The translations under genes were made by a program, and so were the position numbers. The notes beneath the pieces are model-generated. The model worked only from the letters and a program-made list of their open reading frames with translations, was not told the origin of the DNA and searched no databases. 16,042 bases of DNA from Stygiolobus sp037389425 (lineage in GTDB: Archaea; Thermoproteota; Thermoprotei_A; Sulfolobales; Sulfolobaceae): NCBI RefSeq assembly GCF_037389425.1, contig NZ_JBBHKR010000037.1, forward strand, positions 1-16,042, given 5' to 3'. Of the stretch, positions 1 through 6,583 are shown one piece after another (within the stretch, counting starts at the first letter, position 1; every line of letters starts with the position of its first letter).

Positions 1-406
1 ATCTGGATAAGGTAGGAGTGTAGTTACTATACTGTACTACATACCATGCTGAGAATGGAGTTAAGGATTTATTCGTATGAGAAATTAAAATATCACTTGT
101 CCCTAATTTCCATATAGCTATTAGCGAAGTAGCAGCTAACATCATTTTAAGGAAATTTCTTCTACTCGATATCGAAGGCACAAGTCATTAGATTACATAA
201 CCCAAAAAAAGCTTTTACCAAAATTCATGACGTAAACTCGACGTAGAGCTTAATAAGAGAATTAACAATAAAAAATATTTAGATATTTACTATTACTCAA
301 CTTTACCCGTTTTAATGAATAATAAATAAGAAATATACAATAAAATATTACTATTACTTGTTTTACTTTTAGAAAGATCTATATAATAAGAAAATTTGGG
401 AAAATT
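1..406. other. gene-free left edge
   Basis: No reading frame of convincing length or composition is visible on either strand. All frames are interrupted by stops within a few dozen codons, and the base composition drifts to very AT-rich toward position 300-400. The first 250 bases are somewhat less AT-rich than the rest and could be decayed coding sequence, but I recognise no family in the fragments. Confidence 0.5.
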
Positions 407-420
407 AATATAAATATTTT
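407..420 (+). promoter_or_regulatory. TATA-box promoter for the Ser/Met-rich protein gene
   Basis: The AT-only run TAATATAAATATTT sits about 25-35 bases before the ATG at 444, the distance expected for an archaeal TATA box serving a leaderless or nearly leaderless transcript. There is no ribosome binding site before the start, which fits leaderless initiation. Confidence 0.45.
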
Positions 421-443
421 AAGATTAGAGAAGATTGAGTGAT

Positions 444-731
444 ATGAAACTAAGTAAACCAATACTAGCTATAGGTGGCGTAATAGCATTAGCAATAGTT
501 GTCGTAGTTATTCTCGCAGTGGCTCACCTAGGTACTGCTAGCGGAACGACCAATAGTAATACGATGATGAGTAGTATGAGCAATATGTCAAATAGCAGTT
601 CAATGGGTGGAGTAAGTAGTAGTATGGGAGGCACTGGAACGAGCAGCACAACTAGTAGTACTTCAGGAATGTCATCTAGTTCCTCTACATCATCTAGTTC
701 CTCGTCCTCAGGAGGTTATATGTGGGGTTGA
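444..731 (+). CDS. small exported Ser/Met-rich protein
   Basis: I do not recognise this 95-residue protein. It has a short basic N-terminus (MKLSK), one hydrophobic helix at about residues 6-28 that would act as signal anchor or signal peptide, and then a low-complexity tail made almost only of Ser, Thr, Gly, Asn and Met, ending GGYMWG. Eight Met residues are scattered through the tail, several as MM, SM or NM next to Ser or Gly. Such a tail outside the cell would be flexible and probably O-glycosylated, and the Met residues could bind Cu(I), but both are inference. A TTG at 435 in the same frame would add three residues; I prefer the ATG at 444 because of the promoter spacing. Composition bias makes homology calls unreliable. 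It stands alone, with a possible terminator just downstream. Confidence 0.65.
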   Translation: MKLSKPILAIGGVIALAIVVVVILAVAHLGTASGTTNSNTMMSSMSNMSNSSSMGGVSSSMGGTGTSSTTSSTSGMSSSSSTSSSSSSSGGYMWG

Positions 732-767
732 TAAGGATATATAGTTCATAGACGCCAAGATAAATGT

Positions 768-781
768 CAATTTTTTAATTG
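768..781. terminator. possible bidirectional transcription terminator
   Basis: CAATT and AATTG flank a T-run, giving a small AT-only inverted repeat with six consecutive T residues, 37 bases after the stop of the Ser/Met-rich protein gene. T-runs are the usual archaeal terminators; the stem is weak. Confidence 0.35.
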
Positions 782-880
782 TTATCAACTAGTTGTACAA
801 TATTATTATTTGAGTATTATTTGGAACTTCCTCTTAACTTTAATCGGATATATTTGCATAAAAATTTGCACCGATATCTT

Positions 881-886
881 AAAAAA
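881..886 (-). terminator. T-run terminator of the broken membrane protein gene
   Basis: Six A residues on the plus strand read as six T residues on the minus strand, about 31 bases beyond the stop of the minus-strand reading frame that ends at 917. This is a typical archaeal oligo-T terminator position, but short T-runs are common in such AT-rich DNA. Confidence 0.3.
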
Positions 887-916
887 CAACTTGACAATAA
901 TTATAGTTCTTCGGGG

Positions 917-1989
917 TCACTCTGGGATTTTTCTCTTTGGTGGAGCAAGAAATAACACTAGAGAAATAATGATACCACTGATAAACGACGCAATAGCTTC
1001 GTAAAATAAGTACCCTGATGTCCCAGTAATAACGTAATATTCACCGAAAGCAAATAAGAACGCTGATAAGATTGATACTATCTTCTTTACTCCCTTTAAG
1101 ATGACGAGCGTAGAAACTGCATAAATAAACAAGCTAAAGAACAAAAACACGTCGGAGGGAATGCTAAGAGATTTATAAAATAATGAATAATTAATATCGC
1201 CTATTAGAGATAAAGGAATTATTGCAAAGTTAAGTAGGAAAAGTGATTTTCTGCTTATAAACGGTCTGACTAAGTTGTTTATTGCAGTTAATTCAGCGAG
1301 AACTAATCCATAGTTACCAAATACACTCGCTAACAATACGTAAGGAGGAGCGACTAAGTAAGTACCGTATATTAGGATTATAGAAGAAATCAAGAAGGCC
1401 AGTAAAATAAAGGAGGAATCCTTGGACCTATCACCTCTAACAAACGTAGATAGAGTTATACACACCAATAACAAAGAGGAAGAAAGGGTATTTATAAACA
1501 AGGATGGAATTGTAGGTGATACATGTTCAATACTTGTCTTTAAACTTAAGGGCAAAGAGAAGGCTATTTGGGCAAAATAAATAACTGGAAAAGCGTATAT
1601 GGGATTAGTAAAAACCTCGAGTAAAAAGATGGAAATGGAGATAAAGATAGAGAGAACCAGTGGACTTATTCCATCTAAATTTAACACGAAATAAGGTATA
1701 TATATATGACTGTATATACAACATATAGATAGTAGCTGATCAACCACGTGATCAAAAATAATCTTGAAGGAGCTACACCCAGTCTTTTAGTATAAGAGTA
1801 AAGTCCCTGTTCTGTCCATTCCTCCTTAACTGAGAAATAAGTCATTAGAACTACTGAAGAAGCTAATACTAATGAAAATAGGGCCAGTGAGATAGATAAA
1901 TTAAGTGTGGCCAATATACCAGGTGCTGCGGTAGAACCTATAAAGGTGAACAGTGCAAATCTTTTAATCTTATCCCTCTCCATCATCAT
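917..1989 (-). pseudogene. frameshifted polytopic membrane protein, ABC-2 permease-like
   Basis: Two minus-strand frames overlap at 1681-1747. The upstream one (1989 to 1681) codes 102 residues with two to three membrane helices and ends shortly after a CATATATATATACC run. The downstream one (to 917) continues as a helix-rich membrane protein of about 250 residues, ending in a basic PPKRK tail. Removing one AT unit from the run joins them exactly, reading VIYIPYFVLN through the junction, and gives a continuous protein of 356 residues with about ten helices. The start is ATGATGATG at 1989. The segment around residues 55-85 (EEWTEQGLYSYTKRLG...) resembles the coupling-helix region of ABC-2 type export permeases; that likeness is weak and no ATPase gene is adjacent. 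It may be a decayed gene, a phase-variable gene, a recoded gene, or a sequencing error in a dinucleotide run. Confidence 0.7.
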
Positions 1990-2006
1990 GGTTTTATAAA
2001 GTAATG

Positions 2007-2017
2007 ATAAAATAAGC
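2007..2017 (-). promoter_or_regulatory. TATA-like promoter of the broken membrane protein gene
   Basis: On the minus strand CTTATTTTATC lies about 20-28 bases before the ATG at 1989, the right distance for a leaderless start. A better-looking TATAAAA at 1993-1999 is only 5-10 bases upstream and would start transcription inside the gene, so I prefer this one, with low confidence. Confidence 0.3.
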
Positions 2018-2229
2018 GTTTACCAGAATTTACGGTGCCTAAAAAATAAGATGTGTTGAATAAGATCTACAACAACAGCGTAATGAATTAAATGATTTAA
2101 TTTCAAATCATCTTTACATCACATTGTGTTAAAGGTCATTGATTAAAATGTATTTTATCTATTAAACGTTAGTTTTATAGATTTAGAGGCTAATTCAATC
2201 ATTGTGAAGATAGGATTGATCTCTATATT

Positions 2230-2255
2230 ATTTAGTGTATTTCCATAAACTAAAT
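2230..2255. repeat. near-perfect palindrome with four-base loop
   Basis: ATTTAGTGTAT and ATAAACTAAAT are inverted copies matching at 10 of 11 positions around a TTCC loop. It lies in the middle of a gene-free region, has no following T-run, and is more than 200 bases from either flanking gene. It could be a hairpin in an unannotated RNA, a protein-binding site, or chance in AT-rich DNA. Confidence 0.5.
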
Positions 2256-2421
2256 CATGCGTGAAAGGTGATCTTATTAAGTATTTATATCAGTTCTTTT
2301 ATTAGTTAGTCTTTATCTACAAATTTGAGAAACAAAATAAATTTGTACTCTACGGTTTTCATCTCGATGAAGTTTATGCTTTTCCCTTAAATTTTCTTTC
2401 AGATAGCTATCACCTCTTATT

Positions 2422-2483
2422 GATTATTTATCTCAAAAAGCATTTAAAAAGGAAAGTTTAAAAAATTCTGAGATTATTTATCT
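2422..2483. repeat. pair of 12-base direct repeats
   Basis: GATTATTTATCT occurs at 2422-2433 and again at 2472-2483, exactly 50 bases apart, the second copy directly abutting the stop codon of the CbsB-like gene. The T-run terminator lies between them. The pair may come from a local duplication. Confidence 0.5.
2434..2467 (-). terminator. oligo-T terminator of the oxidase/cytochrome operon
   Basis: Read on the minus strand, this stretch just beyond the CbsB-like stop contains three successive T-rich runs (TTTTTT, CTTTTT and CTTTTTG). Clustered T-runs downstream of a last gene are the usual signal for intrinsic termination in Sulfolobales. Confidence 0.45.
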
Positions 2484-3470
2484 TTAAGTTATTTTTGACT
2501 CGATATTACTTTTATTTTTCTCGCCTACCAAATACAAAAACGTAAAACTGATTAAAGGTTCGAGTAAGTAAGTTATGATGGGAACCGAGTCAAATATTAG
2601 TGAGGAAACAATTAGTGAAAGTATTGCTAGACTTAAAGGTCTATCGTACTTGTACATGCTTACAATGCACCCTATTGCAGTCATTGCGATTGCAAAGAAC
2701 ACTGGAGGCATCCAGTCACTAACACCTAGAAAACCTAGAATATAAGGAAATATTGTTCCTAAGGCAATTCCCCATCCCGGAATTAAGTTTAATCCTGAAA
2801 CTAGGGCTACTGATATTCCCACAATCGCAAAAGGTAATAAAACCTTCAACTGATACATCCTTTTCATGACGGAATAAACTACTAATCCGGATCCTACAAA
2901 AAGCACGGAATAGGCTATGAGGTCTCCAGAATAGCCCGATAACAAACTCATTAACGTCCATCCACCGAACTCGGAAGCCCAATTAAACATCAAGAACATA
3001 TAAGCTAAGATATCAGGGATGAGTACAAAGATCATGAACGTCTTTCTAGCCCTTGTTGAGAGATATATGCTCGTGATGATAATCATACTAACGAAAACCA
3101 AGGAATAGACTGTAGGAAGAAGAAATGATGTGTTATTTACACCGTAAATTATGTGTACAGTGTCAGCGAGTACAGCTAAATATAGCACACTTAGTAACAG
3201 AGCTTTACTTAGTTTGTCCTTGATATATATTATGGCGAGTATGAGGATTAATGGTTCAAGTAGAAGGATTAAGGTGTAGGCTGTTCCGCCAATGAGGTAT
3301 AATCCTTGTAAATACGGTTCAATTTTCGTAGGGGAAATTCCGGCCAAACCGAAGGGTAATACAGATACAAGAAACTCCCTATTGAAGAACAATTCAAAAA
3401 CTTGAGCTATTATGTAAAGATATAAAAAATAAGAAATTAACTTGGAGGTTTGTCCCTTACTTGTTTCCAT
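2484..3470 (-). CDS. CbsB-like polytopic membrane protein
   Basis: This 328-residue protein is almost entirely hydrophobic, with about nine or ten membrane helices, a short polar N-terminus (METSKGQTSK) and a charged C-terminal tail. Its size, topology and position directly behind a CbsA-like cytochrome gene match CbsB, the membrane partner of cytochrome b558/566 in Sulfolobus, and the equivalent second gene of the cytochrome pair in fox clusters. I see no Cys pair and no obvious paired His haem site, so it more likely anchors or connects the surface cytochrome than carries electrons itself; that is inference. The ATG at 3470 overlaps the upstream gene by 14 bases and follows an AGGTG ribosome binding site, so translation is probably coupled. 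It is the last gene of the operon. The functional call rests mainly on context. Confidence 0.62.
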   Translation of the reverse strand: METSKGQTSKLISYFLYLYIIAQVFELFFNREFLVSVLPFGLAGISPTKIEPYLQGLYLIGGTAYTLILLLEPLILILAIIYIKDKLSKALLLSVLYLAVLADTVHIIYGVNNTSFLLPTVYSLVFVSMIIITSIYLSTRARKTFMIFVLIPDILAYMFLMFNWASEFGGWTLMSLLSGYSGDLIAYSVLFVGSGLVVYSVMKRMYQLKVLLPFAIVGISVALVSGLNLIPGWGIALGTIFPYILGFLGVSDWMPPVFFAIAMTAIGCIVSMYKYDRPLSLAILSLIVSSLIFDSVPIITYLLEPLISFTFLYLVGEKNKSNIESKIT

Positions 3471-5100
3471 CCTTATACACCTTCAACATTTTGATGAAAC
3501 TGTATTCAAACTTCTTGAGGAAATTTTCTAAAGCATATACTACATTGCCTCTGTTAAGCACTCCAAATATTGTTATCGGTCCTAGTATACTGTTTATTGA
3601 TAGCAACATGGGAACAGCCGATATCCCGTTGTTTGGAGGTGGCTGTATGTATAGCGTGTACCAGAACGATATAGACTTGAAGTCTACCGATTCACCAGCT
3701 CCACCTTGGAACACAGCGAAAGCTACATGATAGCTTTTTCCTGGCTGTAACTGTATCTGATAGTGGGACATCCCCTGACCTCCAGAGACTCCCACAGTGC
3801 TGAAAGTCCTCACGAACTCCGCGTACCAGTAAGTACCAGTTTGGGTTTGAACTACTTTGAGCCCGGTAGCTACGACTGATGGATCCCATAGCAATGACGC
3901 GTTATACATCCCGTTCATTAGATCCCATGCGTTGTAGTTGGGGCTATTTATATATGGGAAGCCTATGAATGGCACTCCTCCAATATAGTAGATGGAGGAG
4001 CCGTTAACGTATGCATCAGCTATTAATCCCTGATTCTTGAGGTAACCTAGGTTCAGAGGATCACTGTACTGAGGATGATGTAAATAAGGTGGAGGAGCTG
4101 TTCTACTAAATAATGTCGGTCCAGGGTATCCAGCGTCCTGAGTGTTGTTAGCTCTCGGATTATCGTTCAATATCCACAATTCATCCTGACCAGCAGATAT
4201 TGCTCCGGAGGTGCCAGGCATCATGTGAGGAGTGTAAGCTATCTGGTACCAATCGGATGGAACTCCTCCTAAAGACCACAATATCGCGAAACGTTCAGGA
4301 TACATGTAGGTGCTGTTGTAGAATAGTGAGACATCCTTAGCAGTGTCCTCGGGATAGAACTCATTGTATGCGTTCTGAGCCCAAGTAGTTCCGTTCAACC
4401 CCATGGCTAGGAATTGTGATAGTGAAGTGATGATGTGTCCGCTATAATTCAAGTATAATGACTTAATAAGTATTGGTTGACCGTTGTTAAGTGGGTTACC
4501 GTTGGGGTCTGTAGCACCTAAAATTTCTCCAATGAGTTTACCGCTCTGGTTGAGTACTATTATCTGAATTGGATTAGCTAAAGCTACTCCGGGTGGGTAT
4601 TGTATCTGTTCTGAGGGTGGTAGATAGTAGACTGAGGCTATTGATTGATTAGAGGCAGAATACGATACATTAACTACCCACCAGCCCGAAGGGACTGTTG
4701 CGAAAGGTTGCCAAAGCTTACCTGATGGTGTTCTTTCCGGACATGCTAGCCACGATATGTAGCCGCTGTTTTTCGCCTTCATTAAAATAAATATATATGG
4801 CGTACCATTCACATAAGTCCAAGCAGCTTTTACGTAAACAAATTGTGTATGTCCAGATATACCGTTTGGAACGGGAACGGTAGGTACTAAAGGCACCGTA
4901 GTCCACGGTATCGTCTGCCAGAATGATTCGCTACCTGGGTTACCTAGATTCGGTAGAGCATTTGGGACGTAATAAGCTGTAACTGTCTGTGTGGCCTGGG
5001 AAGCAGTATTTAGTGCAATATCAGCACCGTAAGTTGCAAAAAATACTGCTAATACTACTATTAAACCTATAACCAAGAGTTTAACATACCCGTTAGCCAT
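3457..5100 (-). CDS. CbsA-like extracellular cytochrome b (ethylbenzene-dehydrogenase-type haem domain)
   Basis: The 547-residue protein has an N-terminal hydrophobic helix (about residues 6-25), a large extracellular domain and a hydrophobic stretch near residues 490-515 before a basic tail. The domain shows the pattern of the haem-binding EB_dh family: FWQTIPWTTVPL near residue 60, a VYVKAAWTYVNG strand near 88, MYPERFAILW near 266, WYAEFVRTF near 425, and the closing strands AFAVFQGGAG...KSISFWYTLYI near 461-485. The family binds one haem b, in known members through Met and Lys or Met-type ligands; I cannot assign ligands here. At least nine N-x-S/T sequons fit the heavily glycosylated CbsA cytochrome. 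FoxC of iron oxidisers is related. It probably accepts electrons outside the membrane for the oxidase. An ATG at 5100 with GAGGTG six bases upstream is preferred to the GTG at 5109; it overlaps the preceding gene by 8 bases. Confidence 0.78.
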   Translation of the reverse strand: MANGYVKLLVIGLIVVLAVFFATYGADIALNTASQATQTVTAYYVPNALPNLGNPGSESFWQTIPWTTVPLVPTVPVPNGISGHTQFVYVKAAWTYVNGTPYIFILMKAKNSGYISWLACPERTPSGKLWQPFATVPSGWWVVNVSYSASNQSIASVYYLPPSEQIQYPPGVALANPIQIIVLNQSGKLIGEILGATDPNGNPLNNGQPILIKSLYLNYSGHIITSLSQFLAMGLNGTTWAQNAYNEFYPEDTAKDVSLFYNSTYMYPERFAILWSLGGVPSDWYQIAYTPHMMPGTSGAISAGQDELWILNDNPRANNTQDAGYPGPTLFSRTAPPPYLHHPQYSDPLNLGYLKNQGLIADAYVNGSSIYYIGGVPFIGFPYINSPNYNAWDLMNGMYNASLLWDPSVVATGLKVVQTQTGTYWYAEFVRTFSTVGVSGGQGMSHYQIQLQPGKSYHVAFAVFQGGAGESVDFKSISFWYTLYIQPPPNNGISAVPMLLSINSILGPITIFGVLNRGNVVYALENFLKKFEYSFIKMLKVYKDGNK

Positions 5101-5356
5101 TGTTCCCACCTCTATTTACACCTTTTTTATTAAGTTCTAAATGGGAAATAATTCCTCCTAAACCGAATAGGAATATTGCGAGTCCTAAAAAGTTATAGAA
5201 ATAGTTAGGAACTGTATTGTCAGGAATTAGATACATACCGTTGACCCCACTGAACTGCTCTCTAGGGTAGGTGTAAGTCGTAGTCCCGGCTACTAGAAGT
5301 ATTAACCCTATTATAGCTAAAATCGCTCCTAAATATAAGAAATGTTTGCCCATCAT
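5093..5356 (-). CDS. small two-helix membrane protein of the oxidase operon
   Basis: The 87-residue product has two membrane helices (about residues 6-26 and 51-70) joined by a polar loop rich in Tyr, Pro and Asn, and a basic, Gly/Asn-rich C-terminal tail. I do not recognise a named family. It sits between the subunit II gene and the CbsA-like gene: its ATG overlaps the upstream stop (ATGATG at 5356, behind an excellent GGAGGTG site) and its end overlaps the next start, so all three are co-translated. That fixed position suggests an accessory oxidase or cytochrome subunit. Helix 1 and the loop resemble the small protein at 6380 on the opposite strand (GLIL-x-V followed by TYTY or YTFT). Confidence 0.72.
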   Translation of the reverse strand: MMGKHFLYLGAILAIIGLILLVAGTTTYTYPREQFSGVNGMYLIPDNTVPNYFYNFLGLAIFLFGLGGIISHLELNKKGVNRGGNNG

Positions 5357-5946
5357 TCTGCACCTCCTACAGAATTAGGAGCCCACGTTCCCTGCGGCAT
5401 GACTCCACCCGTTATTTGCTCTGCTAGTGTTGCATTACTGGTAGCTAATATAGTACCTACTAACCAAGAGTGTCCTAATCCAACTCCGGCAGTTCCGCAG
5501 TATTCCGCGCAAGCTACGTGGTAATAACCGGGCTTAGGAAATACTAAAACAATATAGGAATAATATCCAGGGACTGCTTCAGCACCGAAGTTAAAGCCCA
5601 GTGAGAAATTGCTAGATGCAGACTGTATGAAGAATTCATGGAAGACATCTATACTGTGTATCACAAACACTACGGGTTCACCCACAGGAACAACAGTTAG
5701 GTTATCCCATACTTTCTGGTGAGGGTAAAAGTCCCAGTGCCATTGTTGTGCTGTAACGTAGATGATCACGTAAGGTCCTCTATAACTTCCTAAAGCATTT
5801 TGAAACTCTGCGTGAACTACTCCTTGCCCAGCATTATTTACTGGATTATAACCTATATAGTCGTATGAGCTATATTGCACTTCTAAAGAGAGAGCAGCTA
5901 CTGTGACTAAAACGAAGAATAGAGCTATTACCGTTCCTCGTTTCAA
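5353..5946 (-). CDS. haem-copper oxidase subunit II with altered CuA site
   Basis: This 197-residue protein has one N-terminal membrane helix (about residues 5-22) and an extracellular cupredoxin domain, the one-helix form typical of B-type oxidases such as ba3. Visible landmarks are the aromatic patch AQQWHWDFY (66-74), the first copper His in SIDVFHEFF (H103), and CAEYC (C146, E148, C150). In known CuA proteins the second His follows the second Cys by four residues and a Met follows three later. Here the His is nine residues on (CGTAGVGLGHSWL, H159) and Leu162 replaces Met. The electron-accepting copper site may therefore be remodelled. Translation starts at TTG 5946: an in-frame stop lies two codons upstream and a TATA box is correctly placed. 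It heads the minus operon and is the only subunit II in the window, so it probably pairs with the subunit I encoded at 10971. FoxB/FoxH are related subunits. Confidence 0.85.
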   Translation of the reverse strand: MKRGTVIALFFVLVTVAALSLEVQYSSYDYIGYNPVNNAGQGVVHAEFQNALGSYRGPYVIIYVTAQQWHWDFYPHQKVWDNLTVVPVGEPVVFVIHSIDVFHEFFIQSASSNFSLGFNFGAEAVPGYYSYIVLVFPKPGYYHVACAEYCGTAGVGLGHSWLVGTILATSNATLAEQITGGVMPQGTWAPNSVGGAE

Positions 5947-5979
5947 TTCTTACTCACTCAAGATACATAGTTAAAGTTA

Positions 5980-5990
5980 ATATTTAAATG
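5980..5990 (-). promoter_or_regulatory. TATA-box promoter of the subunit II operon
   Basis: On the minus strand CATTTAAATAT lies about 35-45 bases before the TTG start at 5946, predicting a transcript with a leader of roughly 10 bases. It faces away from the plus-strand promoter at 6340. Confidence 0.5.
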
Positions 5991-6035
5991 ATTTTCGCTT
6001 CTTTTGATATCTTATTAAAATATGATTTTAACGAT

Positions 6036-6108
6036 ACTCTGTTAAATAATGTTTTAATACAGTAAAAATTAAAAGGTATTCTATGATATCCCCATATTTT
6101 AACAGAGT
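6036..6108. promoter_or_regulatory. 11-base perfect inverted repeat, candidate operator pair
   Basis: ACTCTGTTAAA at 6036-6046 and its exact reverse complement TTTAACAGAGT at 6098-6108 are centred 62 bases apart, close to six helical turns, in the divergent intergenic region. Their spacing and position would suit a looping or dimeric regulator controlling both operons. No transcription factor gene is nearby. Confidence 0.4.
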
Positions 6109-6207
6109 TTAATTATAAAAACAGATTTCTTTTTCAATGATATTATACAGTATGAGACAGACAGTACCTTTCTAATTTTTAAAATTGAAAACTGGTGTAA
6201 AATTAAT

Positions 6208-6241
6208 TCAATTCAATATCAATATAAATTAATTGAATTGA
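6208..6241. repeat. 10-base inverted repeat in the divergent intergenic region
   Basis: TCAATTCAAT (6208-6217) and ATTGAATTGA (6232-6241) are exact inverted copies around a 14-base spacer. The same segment also reads as an imperfect direct repeat, AATTAATTCAATT versus AATTAATTGAATT. It could be an operator; it is entirely low-complexity AT-rich sequence, so chance is possible. Confidence 0.35.
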
Positions 6242-6332
6242 TCTTAAAAGTTGTATTTTTATCCATAATTCAAGACATAATTACTACGTAATATAATGAT
6301 ACATTTGCTTGTCAGTTAGATTCATAGAATAT

Positions 6333-6350
6333 GAAAAAATTTTTAAATAA
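6333..6350 (+). promoter_or_regulatory. TATA-box promoter of the 6380 operon
   Basis: GAAAAAATTTTTAAATAA contains a strong TATA box (TTTTTAAATA) preceded by a purine-rich BRE-like stretch. It lies about 35 bases before the ATG at 6380, giving a leader of about 9 bases. It is nearly the same sequence as the promoter at 7893, including a downstream AAAAGATAA. Confidence 0.6.
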
Positions 6351-6379
6351 CATATGAAAAGATAAAATCCTGATAAAAC

Positions 6380-6583
6380 ATGAACACAAAAATGTGGGGA
6401 CTAATTTTATCTGGAGCAATAGTAATAGCAATTGGTTTAATTCTAATGGTAGAATATGGATATACATTTACGAGTAATCCCTCGGCTTTCTACTTTACTG
6501 TAGGTAGTACAGATATTGCGGGAATGTTCTTACTCGTTCTAGGTTCTGCTCTAATTCTCATTGGAGGTTTATTTAAGAGATGA
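6380..6583 (+). CDS. small two-helix membrane protein
   Basis: The 67-residue product has two membrane helices (about residues 6-25 and 43-63) separated by a short polar loop with several Thr, Ser and Phe residues, and ends in KR. No named family is recognised. It is the first gene of a plus-strand operon transcribed away from the subunit II operon and overlaps the next gene by ATGA. Its first helix and loop resemble the 87-residue protein of the minus operon, so the two may be distant paralogues placed on either side of the divergent promoters. A role as an oxidase accessory subunit is inferred from context only. Confidence 0.68.
   Translation: MNTKMWGLILSGAIVIAIGLILMVEYGYTFTSNPSAFYFTVGSTDIAGMFLLVLGSALILIGGLFKR

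Larger units (their letters stand above)
1990..2483. other. gene-free AT-rich intergenic region
   Basis: No credible reading frame is present in these 494 bases. They hold the start region of the broken membrane protein gene on the right-to-left strand, a near-perfect palindrome at 2230-2255, and T-runs and 12-base direct repeats behind the CbsB-like gene. Nothing suggests a tRNA or a known structural RNA. An undiscovered small RNA cannot be excluded. Confidence 0.5.

Noticed and set aside
1..250. A decayed transposase at the left edge
   Set aside because: Short interrupted frames exist but none shows a motif I can attach to a transposase family.
810..1004. A plus-strand open frame of 64 codons between the Ser/Met-rich gene and the broken membrane protein gene
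   Set aside because: It overlaps the minus-strand coding end, has a non-ATG start without promoter or ribosome binding site, and its composition is that of AT-rich intergenic DNA.
2719..2982. Open frames inside the cytochrome, subunit I, ATPase and permease genes in other frames or strands (for example here and 12049-12345)
   Set aside because: They are Arg/Cys-rich shadow frames of well-supported genes with no promoters or family likeness.
2484..5946. Naming the minus operon firmly as foxBCD
   Set aside because: Order and content agree, but an extra two-helix gene is present, subunit I lies apart and FoxG is not in the window; I cannot confirm by alignment.
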